NCBI RefSeq assembly: GCF_004005965.1 | Contig: NZ_SACY01000002.1 | Span: 310,001 to 374,000, forward strand | Origin: Sandaracinomonas limnophila | GTDB taxonomy: Bacteria; Bacteroidota; Bacteroidia; Cytophagales; Spirosomataceae | Direction of reading: 5' to 3' | DNA length: 64,000 nucleotides | Notes under the pieces: generated by a model | The model's database searches: none | What the model saw: only the letters and a program-made list of their open reading frames with translations | Told to the model about the DNA's origin: nothing | Shown: positions 51,809-60,238 of the stretch, in pieces | Position numbering within the stretch: the first letter of the stretch is position 1 | Layout: each line of letters opens with the position of its first letter | Program-made: the position numbers and the translations under genes

Positions 51809-51830
51809 AAAAGAGGCCTCGGCCTCTTTT
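51809..51830. terminator. Bidirectional terminator
   Basis: AAAGAGGCC and GGCCTCTTT form a stem with a tight TC loop between convergent can and the PhyH-like gene, with A-runs on the left and T-runs on the right. Confidence 0.85.
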
Positions 51831-51831
51831 T

Positions 51832-52671
51832 TTATGCTTTAAATAACCGAAACTCCAAAGCTACTCTCGACTTATCCATTTCATCGTTTACGGCTAAACC
51901 GTGGATTAAATGCGATGTAAAAATTAATACTTGTCCATAATCAACTTTCGAACGTACCAAATCACTTTTACCTTCCCAAGACTTAATCATTCGAACTCGG
52001 TAAGTATTTCCCTCAATATGGGCACCTTCAAACGTCCGTACGATGTCCTTTTCGTTTATAAAATGACTCTTGGGCGCCAATGGCAAACTAGATTTTTCCG
52101 TTACTCCAGCAATGGGTATCCAAAAATTAATAAACTGAGGAATAAATCCTTTATCTACACCTTCGTAAATATCCTTATGCGGCGGATTGTAATCTGTTGA
52201 CAAAGGTCTATTAATTCGAACAATGATGTGCATCGCCTCATTGGCAACCGGATCATGATCTGTCAATTTGAAATTTAATATCTTTTCTAATCGTGGAATT
52301 AACGATTTTACAGAAAAGCTAAAATCACCTGAAAACAAATCTCTGGTACGTTTAACAACTTTATAATGATCCTCATCTTTTTTCACAAAATGATGATAAT
52401 TTTCGAGTGTAAATCCCGTAGTATCAATTCCACATTCTTGTTGAATTAATTGGGCAACACTTTCTGTTAATCCACCAATTAAAGCTTCAAACTCTTCTGC
52501 ACTTAAAAAATCCGACTCCACATAGCCTTCATTGTACCAAGGCTGGTGAAAAGCAATATCTTGGGTTTCATTGGAAAGTACTTCATCTTTACCAGACCTA
52601 AATTCAGGAGCATTTTCAATAGAAAAGCTACGTTCAACTCCTTCGATGTTAAAACTTGTGGTATTGCTCAT
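51832..52671 (-). CDS. Phytanoyl-CoA dioxygenase-like Fe(II)/2-oxoglutarate oxygenase
   Basis: The 279-residue soluble protein has a plausible double-stranded beta-helix iron site: H-x-D in PPHKDIYEGV (around residue 166), a distal histidine in SHLIHGLAVN (around 255), and SRVALEFRL with an arginine for 2-oxoglutarate. This matches PhyH-like enzymes, whose substrates are very diverse. It begins 1 base after aspS and is presumably cotranscribed with it; the link to aspartyl-tRNA is probably fortuitous. Function otherwise unknown. Confidence 0.7.
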   Translation of the reverse strand: MSNTTSFNIEGVERSFSIENAPEFRSGKDEVLSNETQDIAFHQPWYNEGYVESDFLSAEEFEALIGGLTESVAQLIQQECGIDTTGFTLENYHHFVKKDEDHYKVVKRTRDLFSGDFSFSVKSLIPRLEKILNFKLTDHDPVANEAMHIIVRINRPLSTDYNPPHKDIYEGVDKGFIPQFINFWIPIAGVTEKSSLPLAPKSHFINEKDIVRTFEGAHIEGNTYRVRMIKSWEGKSDLVRSKVDYGQVLIFTSHLIHGLAVNDEMDKSRVALEFRLFKA

Positions 52672-52672
52672 A

Positions 52673-54436
52673 TTAAAGAGTTGATTTTATTTTCAATTCA
52701 TCTAATTGTGCAGCAGCCAATGGAGATGGTGAATCAATCATCACATCACGACCCGCGTTATTTTTAGGGAATGCGATGAAATCGCGAATAGATTCTGTTC
52801 CACCAAATAATGAGCAAAGACGGTCGAAACCAAAAGCTAAGCCTCCGTGTGGTGGTGCTCCGTATTCAAATGCATCTAATAAGAATCCAAATTGTGCTTT
52901 AGCCTCCTCTGGAGTAAATCCAAGCACCTCAAACATTTTAGATTGCAAATCTTTTTGGAAAATACGAATTGATCCGCCGCCAACTTCCACACCATTTACT
53001 ACTAAGTCGTATGCATTCGCACGAACTTTACCTAAATCGCCCGACATCATTGCGTCGATGTCCTCAGGCTTAGGACTTGTAAACGGATGGTGCATAGCAA
53101 ACCAGCGATTTTCCTCCTCACCGTACTCCAACAAGGGGAAATCAACTACCCAGTGTACACTGTATTCATCTGGATTACGTAAACCCAAACGATTTCCTAA
53201 TTCTAAACGCAATTCATTTAATTGCTTGCGTACTTTGTCGCCATCACCTGAAAGAATCAACATTAAATCTCCCGGCTCTGATTCAAATGCAGCAACCCAA
53301 GCTTTTAAATCCTCTTCTGTATAAAACTTATCTACAGAAGATTTAATTGTTCCGTCCAAATTGTATTTCACATTCACCAAACCTTTCGCACCAATTTGTG
53401 GACGTTTTACAAAATCAGTTAACTCATCAATTTGCTTTCTAGTATATTCAGAAGCCCCTTTTACATTGATTCCCACTACCAAATTGGATGCATCAAAAAC
53501 CTGGAAATCCTTTCCACTGGTCAAATCTCTTTCCTCGCCCTTCAATTCCACAAATTTCATTCCGAAACGAATGTCTGGTTTATCGGAACCATAATATTTC
53601 ATTGCATGCGCATAGGTCATTCTAGACACCTCGCCTACTTCTATATTTTTAACTGTTTTAAACAAATGTTTAATTAAGCCTTCAAACACATTCAACACAT
53701 CTTCTTGTTGAACAAAAGCCATTTCACAGTCGATTTGAGTAAATTCTGGCTGACGATCGGCACGTAGATCCTCATCTCTGAAACACTTTACAATTTGGTA
53801 GTAACGGTCGAAACCAGAAACCATCAACAATTGCTTAAAAGTCTGTGGGGATTGTGGAAGAGCATAAAATTCTCCAGGATTCATACGAGAAGGCACCACA
53901 AAATCTCTTGCACCTTCAGGTGTAGATTTAATCAAAACTGGAGTTTCAACCTCAATAAATTCCAAAGAATCTAAATAATTTCGAACCTCTCTTGCCATTC
54001 GGTGACGCAATTGCAAGCTGTTTCGAACAGGATTTCTGCGTAAATCCAAGTATCTATATTTCATGCGAACATCATCCCCTCCATCAGTTTCGTCTTCTAT
54101 CAAGAAAGGAGGCAATTTCGCAGGATTCAATATTTCAACAGAAGAAACCTTGATTTCAATATCTCCTGTGGCTATTTTATCATTTTTCGACAATCGCTCA
54201 ACCACCACACCCTTTGCTTGAACTACAAATTCTCTACCTAAAGAACGTGCAATTTGCAAGGTATTGGCATCTGTTTTACCTTCCTCCAACATCAATTGGG
54301 TAATTCCATAACGGTCTCTCAAATCCACCCAGATCATACCCCCTTTATCTCTCATTTTTTGAACCCAACCACACAAAGTCACCTCTTGCCCAACATTTGC
54401 TAATCTCAACTCACCGTTCGTATGCGATCTAAACAT
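52673..54436 (-). CDS. aspS: Aspartate--tRNA ligase
   Basis: Class II synthetase that charges tRNA-Asp. 587 residues: N-terminal OB-fold anticodon domain ([20 protein letters not shown]), class II motif 1 ([20 protein letters not shown]), motif 2 ([20 protein letters not shown]), the bacterial GAD insertion, and motif 3 ([14 protein letters not shown]). Length and order are typical of the bacterial type. It has its own TAATTTTG promoter element at 54467-54474, downstream of the small RNA terminator. Confidence 0.97.
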   Translation of the reverse strand: MFRSHTNGELRLANVGQEVTLCGWVQKMRDKGGMIWVDLRDRYGITQLMLEEGKTDANTLQIARSLGREFVVQAKGVVVERLSKNDKIATGDIEIKVSSVEILNPAKLPPFLIEDETDGGDDVRMKYRYLDLRRNPVRNSLQLRHRMAREVRNYLDSLEFIEVETPVLIKSTPEGARDFVVPSRMNPGEFYALPQSPQTFKQLLMVSGFDRYYQIVKCFRDEDLRADRQPEFTQIDCEMAFVQQEDVLNVFEGLIKHLFKTVKNIEVGEVSRMTYAHAMKYYGSDKPDIRFGMKFVELKGEERDLTSGKDFQVFDASNLVVGINVKGASEYTRKQIDELTDFVKRPQIGAKGLVNVKYNLDGTIKSSVDKFYTEEDLKAWVAAFESEPGDLMLILSGDGDKVRKQLNELRLELGNRLGLRNPDEYSVHWVVDFPLLEYGEEENRWFAMHHPFTSPKPEDIDAMMSGDLGKVRANAYDLVVNGVEVGGGSIRIFQKDLQSKMFEVLGFTPEEAKAQFGFLLDAFEYGAPPHGGLAFGFDRLCSLFGGTESIRDFIAFPKNNAGRDVMIDSPSPLAAAQLDELKIKSTL

Positions 54437-54466
54437 AAAATTTTTCTATTTTTTTAAAAACAAATG

Positions 54467-54474
54467 CAAAATTA
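54467..54474 (-). promoter_or_regulatory. Promoter -7 element of aspS
   Basis: CAAAATTA (TAATTTTG on the minus strand), 30 bases before the aspS ATG. It lies after the terminator at 54541-54567, so aspS does not need the upstream transcript. Confidence 0.6.
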
Positions 54475-54540
54475 CGTAAAATACAGGGCAGAGAAAAATA
54501 AACACTCAAATCTTTACAAAAATTGATTCAGATCAGACAC

Positions 54541-54670
54541 AAAAAAAGGCGCCCAATTGAGCACCTTAAAAATTCAAAAAAATAAAACAAAAAATTTAAA
54601 GGGTTAGGTTTTAATTTAAGGGGTTAGGTTTTTAATTTAGGGTTAGGTTTTATAACAATTAGTGGTTTTG
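54541..54670 (-). ncRNA. Candidate small RNA with three CCTAACCC boxes
   Basis: Read on the minus strand, a TAATTTTG promoter element (54684-54677) should start a transcript near 54670. It contains three AAACCTAACCC boxes 19-20 bases apart, in otherwise A/T-rich sequence, and ends in a rho-independent terminator: AAGGTGC and GCGCCTT (one G-U pair, 8-base loop, 54546-54567) followed by seven T. No ATG occurs in the transcript, so it is unlikely to encode a leader peptide. It lies between crtD (divergent) and aspS. No known RNA family is recognised. The alternative reading is three operator sites for crtD. Confidence 0.5.
54601..54651. repeat. Three GGGTTAGGTTTT direct repeats
   Basis: Identical 12-base cores GGGTTAGGTTTT begin at 54601, 54621 and 54640 (spacing 20 and 19), separated by AATTTA-type linkers. 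These are the CCTAACCC boxes of the candidate small RNA seen on the other strand. Confidence 0.85.
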
Positions 54671-54676
54671 ATGTTT

Positions 54677-54684
54677 CAAAATTA
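54677..54684 (-). promoter_or_regulatory. Promoter -7 element of the candidate small RNA
   Basis: CAAAATTA on the plus strand is TAATTTTG on the minus strand, an exact TAnnTTTG match pointing toward the repeat boxes. No clear -33 TTTG. Confidence 0.5.
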
Positions 54685-54734
54685 CAAGACTGAAATTTAA
54701 GAAAAGTTGTGATTTTGCAACTTTTTCAATTTTT

Positions 54735-56204
54735 ATGAAAAAATTTGGAATTATTGGTTCGGGAATTGCAGGAATCGCATTGGCAATAAGAGCAGCTAAA
54801 AAAGGGTATAAAGTGCACGTTTTTGACAAAAACCCCTACCCAGGAGGCAAATTAAGTCAAATTACCCTGCAAAATTACCGATTTGATGCGGGTCCCTCTC
54901 TATTCACCTTACCTCATTTGGTGGAAGAATTATTTGAACTCCATAGTAAAAACACAAGAAATTATTTTTCGTATCAAAGACTTCCAGAAATATGTAATTA
55001 CTTCTGGACAGATGGAACTCAACTCAAAACCTACCAAGAAATTGACCAAACAATCCAAGAACTTGCCAGTGTTTTAGGTGAAGAAGAAACGCTACTTAAA
55101 CAATATTTCAATCGAATAAAACAAAATTATGAAATTCTGAATCCCCTATTCATTGAAAAATCTTTACATAAATTCAGCACCTGGACAAGTAAAGAAGCCT
55201 TGAAAGGATACACAAACATTCCAAAACTTGGACTGTTTTCTACAATGAATCAATTTAACAAAAAGCAATTCAAGAACCCTAAAACGGTTCAATTATTCAA
55301 TAGATATGCCACATACAATGGATCAGACCCCTACCAAACTCCTGCAACTTTAAGCATAATCCCGCACCTTGAATATCATTTAGGAGCCTATTTCCCCAAG
55401 GGAGGAATGATTGAAATAGTAAATTCTTTGGTAAAATTGGCACAAGAAGTAGGAGTAGAATTCCATTTGGGAGAAGAAGTACAAAAGCTACTAATTGAAA
55501 AAAATAAAATTTTGGGATTTCAAACTGCCAAAAACAGGTATGAATTTGACCAGGTTGGGTCCAATTTAGACATTGAGCTTTTTTACAAAAAATTTATTTT
55601 AGCAAACGAAATACCTGTAAATTATTCAAAATTAGTCCAAGAAAAATCAAGCTCTGGAATTATTTTTTATTGGGGCATCAATCGAACTTTCAAGGAATTG
55701 GGCGTTCACAACATCTTTTTTTCAGACAATTATCAACAAGAATTCACCGAAATATTCCAAGAAAAAACAGTTGCTCTTGACCCCACCGTTTATGTGCACA
55801 TTTCCTCCAAAGTAGAAAAAAACGATGCCCCTGAAAATGCTGAAAATTGGTTTATTTTAGTGAATACACCAGCCAATTCGGGACAAAACTGGGAGGATTT
55901 CGCTCGAATTACCAGACAAAAGGTCATAGACAAAATCAATAAAATTCTAAAAGTTAACATAGAAGATCAAATTGAGGAAGAGGATTATTTAGACCCCATC
56001 CGAATTGAAAATCGAACAGGTTCCACCGGCGGAGCCTTGTATGGGAATTCATCTAATAATAAATTTTCTGCTTTCCTAAGACATCCAAACTTTAAAAAAT
56101 CAATTGAAAACATTGTTTGGGTTGGAGGAAGTGTACATCCCGGAGGAGGTATCCCCCTATGCCTATCTTCTGCAAAAATTGCAGCTGAATCTTTAAAGGA
56201 TTAA
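54735..56204 (+). CDS. CrtD-type carotenoid 3,4-desaturase (CrtI family)
   Basis: 489-residue FAD-dependent desaturase. Seen: N-terminal dinucleotide-binding GIIGSGIAGIALAIRAAKKG, NPYPGGKLSQITLQNYRFDA, the CrtI-family GPSLFTLPHLVEELF, and the C-terminal flavin motif GGSVHPGGGIPLCLSSAKIA. The GPSLFT and FSYQRLPEICNYFW segments resemble the 1-hydroxycarotenoid 3,4-desaturases (CrtD) of Bacteroidota better than phytoene desaturase, which usually has GPSWYW. It would act late in synthesis of flexixanthin- or myxol-like pigments. No other crt gene is nearby. A weak -7 (TGATTTTG, 54710-54717) precedes it. Confidence 0.82.
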   Translation: MKKFGIIGSGIAGIALAIRAAKKGYKVHVFDKNPYPGGKLSQITLQNYRFDAGPSLFTLPHLVEELFELHSKNTRNYFSYQRLPEICNYFWTDGTQLKTYQEIDQTIQELASVLGEEETLLKQYFNRIKQNYEILNPLFIEKSLHKFSTWTSKEALKGYTNIPKLGLFSTMNQFNKKQFKNPKTVQLFNRYATYNGSDPYQTPATLSIIPHLEYHLGAYFPKGGMIEIVNSLVKLAQEVGVEFHLGEEVQKLLIEKNKILGFQTAKNRYEFDQVGSNLDIELFYKKFILANEIPVNYSKLVQEKSSSGIIFYWGINRTFKELGVHNIFFSDNYQQEFTEIFQEKTVALDPTVYVHISSKVEKNDAPENAENWFILVNTPANSGQNWEDFARITRQKVIDKINKILKVNIEDQIEEEDYLDPIRIENRTGSTGGALYGNSSNNKFSAFLRHPNFKKSIENIVWVGGSVHPGGGIPLCLSSAKIAAESLKD

Positions 56205-56215
56205 GGGAATTTATA

Positions 56216-56223
56216 TAGCTTTG
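56216..56223 (+). promoter_or_regulatory. Promoter -7 element of the DUF4293 gene
   Basis: TAGCTTTG, exact TAnnTTTG match, 16 bases before the ATG at 56240. Confidence 0.55.
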
Positions 56224-56239
56224 CAAAAAATTTAAGCAA

Positions 56240-56716
56240 ATGATTCAAAGACCCCAATCGATATTTTTAGCCCTAGTTATTGTCTGCCAAGTGTTTGTGT
56301 TAACCGGTGTAAGAATTTGGACAAAAATTCACATCGACGGACAAGAGGTTTTTGTTACTATTACGCAAATGCAACAAGTATTGAATGGGAAGGATATTGC
56401 TGAAACATCTCATATTGCGCTTTCAGGATTATTAGGCGCGTCCTTGGTATTAACCATCGGAATTTTATTTTCCTTTAAAAACAGAATGCGTCAAATGATG
56501 ATGGGTTTAATCAATTCCATGCTCATAGCTGGAACGGTTGGATATGCCTTTTTCATTATTTTCAAACAGGCAATTCCTCTATTCGCTCCAGAGCAAAATG
56601 GAAAATATGACCTAGGATTTTATGCCTTAGTTATTGCCCTTTTAGGAAATATGATTGCCAACAGACTGATTAGAAAGGATGAAATGTTAGTGAGAAGCTC
56701 GGATAGGATGAGATAG
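56240..56716 (+). CDS. DUF4293 family membrane protein
   Basis: The 158-residue protein has four predicted membrane helices (about residues 8-25, 60-78, 90-108 and 125-142) and the family opening MIQRPQSIFLALVIVCQVFV. DUF4293 is a Bacteroidota family of unknown function. It has its own promoter element and starts 35 bases after crtD. The C-terminal residues RKDEMLVRSSDRMR are cytoplasmic. Two heptamer repeat arrays follow. Confidence 0.82.
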   Translation: MIQRPQSIFLALVIVCQVFVLTGVRIWTKIHIDGQEVFVTITQMQQVLNGKDIAETSHIALSGLLGASLVLTIGILFSFKNRMRQMMMGLINSMLIAGTVGYAFFIIFKQAIPLFAPEQNGKYDLGFYALVIALLGNMIANRLIRKDEMLVRSSDRMR

Positions 56717-56722
56717 AAATTT

Positions 56723-56771
56723 TTAATTGTTAATTGTTAATTGTTAATTGTTAATTGATAATTGTTAATTT
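56723..56771. repeat. Heptamer array TTAATTG
   Basis: Five perfect TTAATTG units (56723-56757) followed by two diverged ones (ATAATTG, TTAATTT), 6 bases after the DUF4293 stop. Confidence 0.9.
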
Positions 56772-56783
56772 CTGAAACAACCC

Positions 56784-56832
56784 CATAACTCATAACCCAT
56801 AACTCATAACCCATAACCCATAACTCATAACT
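56784..56832. repeat. Heptamer array CATAACY
   Basis: Seven units of CATAACT or CATAACC (T, C, T, C, C, T, T at the last base) end exactly at the kdsD stop codon (56833). It has the same 7-base period as the array just before it but an unrelated sequence. Confidence 0.9.
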
Positions 56833-57798
56833 CTAAACAATTCCCTCCTTCAACAAATCGTGTAAATGGACAAAACCAACGGCTTTTTGGTTTTCTAATA
56901 CTACCAATTGTGTGATATTTTTTGATTGCATTGTTGCCAATGCCTCAGTTGCAAATTCATTGGAATTTATTGTTTTGGGATGGGTATTCATCATATCCTG
57001 AATAGTTAATTTAGACCAATCGGAATGATTTTCCAACATTCTGCGAACGTCGCCGTCAGTGATAATTCCCAATAAGTTGTCTCCATCAACTACTGCTGTT
57101 GCACCCAATCGTTTAGAAGAAATTTCATGGATTGCGTCTTTTATAGAAGCATTTGGACCAATTTGTGGAAATTCGTGTGAAGGATAAATGTCAGCAACTT
57201 TTAAATACAACCGTTTCCCCAATGCGCCGCCGGGGTGGTATTTGGCAAAATCTTGTGCAGAAAATCCACGTGCTTCCAACAAGCAAATAGCCACTGCATC
57301 TCCTAAAGCCAAAGCAACGGTAGTTGAAGTAGTAGGAGCTAAATTAAGAATATCGGCCTCCTTTTCTGCCAAAGCATGCAAACGAAAATCTGCCTGTTGA
57401 CCCAAATAGGAATCCAAATTGGAAACCATTGCAATCAAAGTAACACCCAACCGCTTAATCAATGGAACCAAAACTTTAATTTCGGGTGTATCTCCCGATT
57501 TAGAAATGCAAATTACGGAATCCCCCTTTTGAATCATCCCTAAATCACCATGAATGGCATCAGCCGCGTGCATAAACAAGGCGGGAGTCCCTGTAGAATT
57601 GAAAGTTGCCACTAATTTTTGGGCAATTATAGCCGATTTACCAATACCTGTAAAAACCACTCGCCCCTCCTGATGCAACAAATGTTCAATACAAGAAATG
57701 AAAGAGTCATCAATTAATTCACTTACACGCAGAATTGCATTCGCTTCTTCTTGCAAAATTTTTTTTGCTGTAGATTCAATATTTTTGCTTAATTTCAA
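56833..57798 (-). CDS. kdsD: Arabinose-5-phosphate isomerase, KpsF/GutQ family
   Basis: Converts ribulose 5-phosphate to arabinose 5-phosphate, the first step toward Kdo of lipopolysaccharide. 321 residues: an SIS domain (residues ~35-170: VVFTGIGKSAIIAQKLVATF, ISKSGDTPEIKVLVPLIKRL, PTTSTTVALALGDAVAICLL) and two CBS domains (~205-320: GATAVVDGDNLLGIITDGDV). The start is TTG at 57798; no ATG is available in frame. A TATCTTTG promoter element lies 21 bases upstream. A heptamer repeat array begins at its stop codon. GutQ-type paralogues cannot be told apart by sequence, but most Bacteroidota have one copy, for Kdo. Confidence 0.93.
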   Translation of the reverse strand: MKLSKNIESTAKKILQEEANAILRVSELIDDSFISCIEHLLHQEGRVVFTGIGKSAIIAQKLVATFNSTGTPALFMHAADAIHGDLGMIQKGDSVICISKSGDTPEIKVLVPLIKRLGVTLIAMVSNLDSYLGQQADFRLHALAEKEADILNLAPTTSTTVALALGDAVAICLLEARGFSAQDFAKYHPGGALGKRLYLKVADIYPSHEFPQIGPNASIKDAIHEISSKRLGATAVVDGDNLLGIITDGDVRRMLENHSDWSKLTIQDMMNTHPKTINSNEFATEALATMQSKNITQLVVLENQKAVGFVHLHDLLKEGIV

Positions 57799-57819
57799 TT
57801 TACAGAGTTTTTGGTGCTA

Positions 57820-57827
57820 CAAAGATA
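57820..57827 (-). promoter_or_regulatory. Promoter -7 element of kdsD
   Basis: CAAAGATA (TATCTTTG on the minus strand), 21 bases before the kdsD TTG start; this short distance supports that start. Confidence 0.6.
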
Positions 57828-57876
57828 CCATAAAAGAAATTAAAGAGTAGGAACACTGAACCATTGTTTTTGATAT

Positions 57877-60234
57877 ATGCCTAATTCGATTTCAAATGAT
57901 GTTTTAAAAGATCAGCTTAAAAAGACCTTTGGGTTTGACCAATTTAGGGGTGAACAAGAGCACATCATTCAAAATACCTTAGCAGGAAACCACAGCTTTG
58001 TACTAATGCCTACGGGTGCCGGCAAATCCTTGTGCTATCAGCTGCCTGCCATTGTAATGGAGGGAACAGCCATTGTTATTTCACCGCTCATTGCCCTCAT
58101 GAAAAATCAGGTGGACCAGATGCTGGCCTTTGGTATCAATGCCCAATTTTTAAATTCTTCCCTAACAAGAGTAGAAATTAATAAGGTGAAAACGGAAATT
58201 TTGGCGGGCAAGGTCAAGTTACTTTACATTGCGCCAGAATCACTAAATAAACAAGACAATCTATCGTTTTTAAAACAAGCAAACATATCGTTTGTTGCCA
58301 TAGATGAGGCTCATTGTATTTCCGAATGGGGCCATGATTTTAGACCAGAGTATCGAAAAATCAAATCCATCATTGAAGAGGTTAATCCGAAATTACCTAT
58401 CATTGCGCTTACCGCTACAGCAACTCCTAAAGTTCAACAGGATATTCAAAAAACCTTAGGACTTGAAGATGCAAAGGTTTTCAAATCCTCTTTCAATAGA
58501 AAAAACCTTTATTACGAAATCCGTTCTAAACACGAGGTTGATAAACAATTGATTCGTTATATCAAATCACATACAGGTAAGGCAGGAATTATATATTGTC
58601 TAAGTCGTAAAAAAGTGGAAGACGTTGCCGACCTTTTGTTGGTCAATGGAATTAATGCACTTCCGTACCATGCTGGGTTGGACCCTCAAATTAGAATCAA
58701 TAACCAAGAGGCATTTTTAAACGAAGAAGTGGATGTAATGGTGGCAACCATTGCGTTTGGAATGGGAATCGACAAACCGGATGTGCGTTTTGTAATACAT
58801 TATGACGCTCCTAAATCTTTAGAAGGTTATTATCAGGAAACAGGTAGAGCCGGCAGAGATGGTTTAGACGGAACCTGCATCTTATTTTTTGATCATGACG
58901 ATATTGAAAAATTAGACAAATTCAATAAAAATAAAGGGGTTTCGGAAAAAGAAAATGCCAAAATTTTATTGGCCGAAATGGAAGATTTTGCCAATTTAGG
59001 AATTTGTAGAAGAAGGCAATTACTTCATTATTTTGGAGAATATTTAGGAGAAAATTGTGGATTTTGCGACAATTGTCAACACCCTACCCAAAGTTTTAAG
59101 GCAGAAGAAGAGGCGGTTTGGGTTCTAAAAACTATCCAAGAAACAGAAGGAAAATTTACCATTGAACACATTGCCGACATTTTAGACGGCACACAAAATC
59201 AATTTGTTGAAAGTTATGGACACGACAAATTAGAATATTTTGGGAAAGGTGCTAATCCATTCTGGGCAAAGGCTGAAACAGATGAAGAAGACGAAGATGA
59301 GGATGACGAAGATGAGGAAGAGTTAGATGATGACTTTGATGATGAGGAGGAGGAAAAGCCGAAAACCAAAAAGAAAAAAGCTAAAAAATTAAAATCGAAG
59401 AAAAAAGAAGAGGAGAATATTATTCAAGTTTCACCTTGGATTTCATTTATCAAGCAATTGTCGATTTTTGGATTGCTAGAAAAAGATATTGAAAACATTG
59501 GCTGCTTAAAAATCAGTACCAAAGGAGAAGAATTCATTCAAAACTCCTATCCTCTAACCTTCCAAAAAGATCATGATTATAAAAAAGAGGTTCAAGATGC
59601 AATAGACGAAGAGGAAAATGCAGGGATGAATGCAAAGGCTTACGACCAAGAGCTTTTTGAAGTATTAAAAAATCTACGTAAAAAAATTGCGAAGGAAAAA
59701 AACCTTCCCCCATTTGTTATTTTCCAAGACCCTTCCTTAGAGGAAATGGCAACTACATACCCCGCCACGCAAGAAGAAATGGCTCAAATAAATGGGGTTG
59801 GTATGGGAAAAGTAGTTAAATTTGGGAAACCATTTTTAGAGGTCATCAACCGATACGTTGAAGAAAACGAAATTGAAACTGCGAAAGAGGTTGTAGTTAA
59901 GTCCACTGTAAACAAATCCATGATAAAAATTTACATCATCCAGCAAGTGGATCGTAAAATTGATTTGGACTTGATTGCAGAACAAAAGGAATTATCAATG
60001 GAGGAATTAATCAACGAAATTGAAGCCATTTGTTATTCTGGAACCAAATTAAATCTGGATTATTATATCAATCAAGTCATTGAGCCAGACAAGCAGGATG
60101 AAATTTATGATTATTTCTTAAATGCTGATACCGACAATATTTCTCAAGCATTGGAAGATTGCGATATTGACGATGTAGTGGAAGAGGAACTTCGATTAAT
60201 GAGAATTAAATTTTTAAGTGAGTTAGCAAATTAA
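57877..60234 (+). CDS. recQ: ATP-dependent DNA helicase RecQ with charged insert
   Basis: 3'-5' helicase in recombination and fork repair. In 785 residues: Walker A MPTGAGKSLCYQ (K50), DEAH at 143-146 in IDEAHCISEWGHDFRP, motif III ALTATATP, motif VI QETGRAGRDG, zinc-binding domain (CRRRQLLHYF, CGFCDNC), a winged-helix part, and a C-terminal HRDC region (LPPFVIFQDPSLEEMATTYP). Between the zinc part and the winged helix is an unusual insert (about residues 468-515): a run of Asp/Glu followed by a run of Lys, which is absent from E. coli RecQ. It is followed by purD after 4 bases. Confidence 0.95.
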   Translation: MPNSISNDVLKDQLKKTFGFDQFRGEQEHIIQNTLAGNHSFVLMPTGAGKSLCYQLPAIVMEGTAIVISPLIALMKNQVDQMLAFGINAQFLNSSLTRVEINKVKTEILAGKVKLLYIAPESLNKQDNLSFLKQANISFVAIDEAHCISEWGHDFRPEYRKIKSIIEEVNPKLPIIALTATATPKVQQDIQKTLGLEDAKVFKSSFNRKNLYYEIRSKHEVDKQLIRYIKSHTGKAGIIYCLSRKKVEDVADLLLVNGINALPYHAGLDPQIRINNQEAFLNEEVDVMVATIAFGMGIDKPDVRFVIHYDAPKSLEGYYQETGRAGRDGLDGTCILFFDHDDIEKLDKFNKNKGVSEKENAKILLAEMEDFANLGICRRRQLLHYFGEYLGENCGFCDNCQHPTQSFKAEEEAVWVLKTIQETEGKFTIEHIADILDGTQNQFVESYGHDKLEYFGKGANPFWAKAETDEEDEDEDDEDEEELDDDFDDEEEEKPKTKKKKAKKLKSKKKEEENIIQVSPWISFIKQLSIFGLLEKDIENIGCLKISTKGEEFIQNSYPLTFQKDHDYKKEVQDAIDEEENAGMNAKAYDQELFEVLKNLRKKIAKEKNLPPFVIFQDPSLEEMATTYPATQEEMAQINGVGMGKVVKFGKPFLEVINRYVEENEIETAKEVVVKSTVNKSMIKIYIIQQVDRKIDLDLIAEQKELSMEELINEIEAICYSGTKLNLDYYINQVIEPDKQDEIYDYFLNADTDNISQALEDCDIDDVVEEELRLMRIKFLSELAN

Positions 60235-60238
60235 ATTT

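Noticed and set aside
52776-53324. 182-codon frame antisense to aspS
   Set aside because: It lies fully within a conserved synthetase, with no promoter element and no recognisable domain.
54601-54651. GGGTTAGG repeats as a CRISPR remnant or telomere-like end
   Set aside because: Linkers are similar AT-rich sequence rather than spacers, and conserved genes continue on both sides, so this is not a replicon end.
54541-54684. Amino-acid-responsive leader peptide attenuator for aspS
   Set aside because: No ATG or Asp-codon run lies in the predicted transcript, and aspS has its own promoter element after the terminator.
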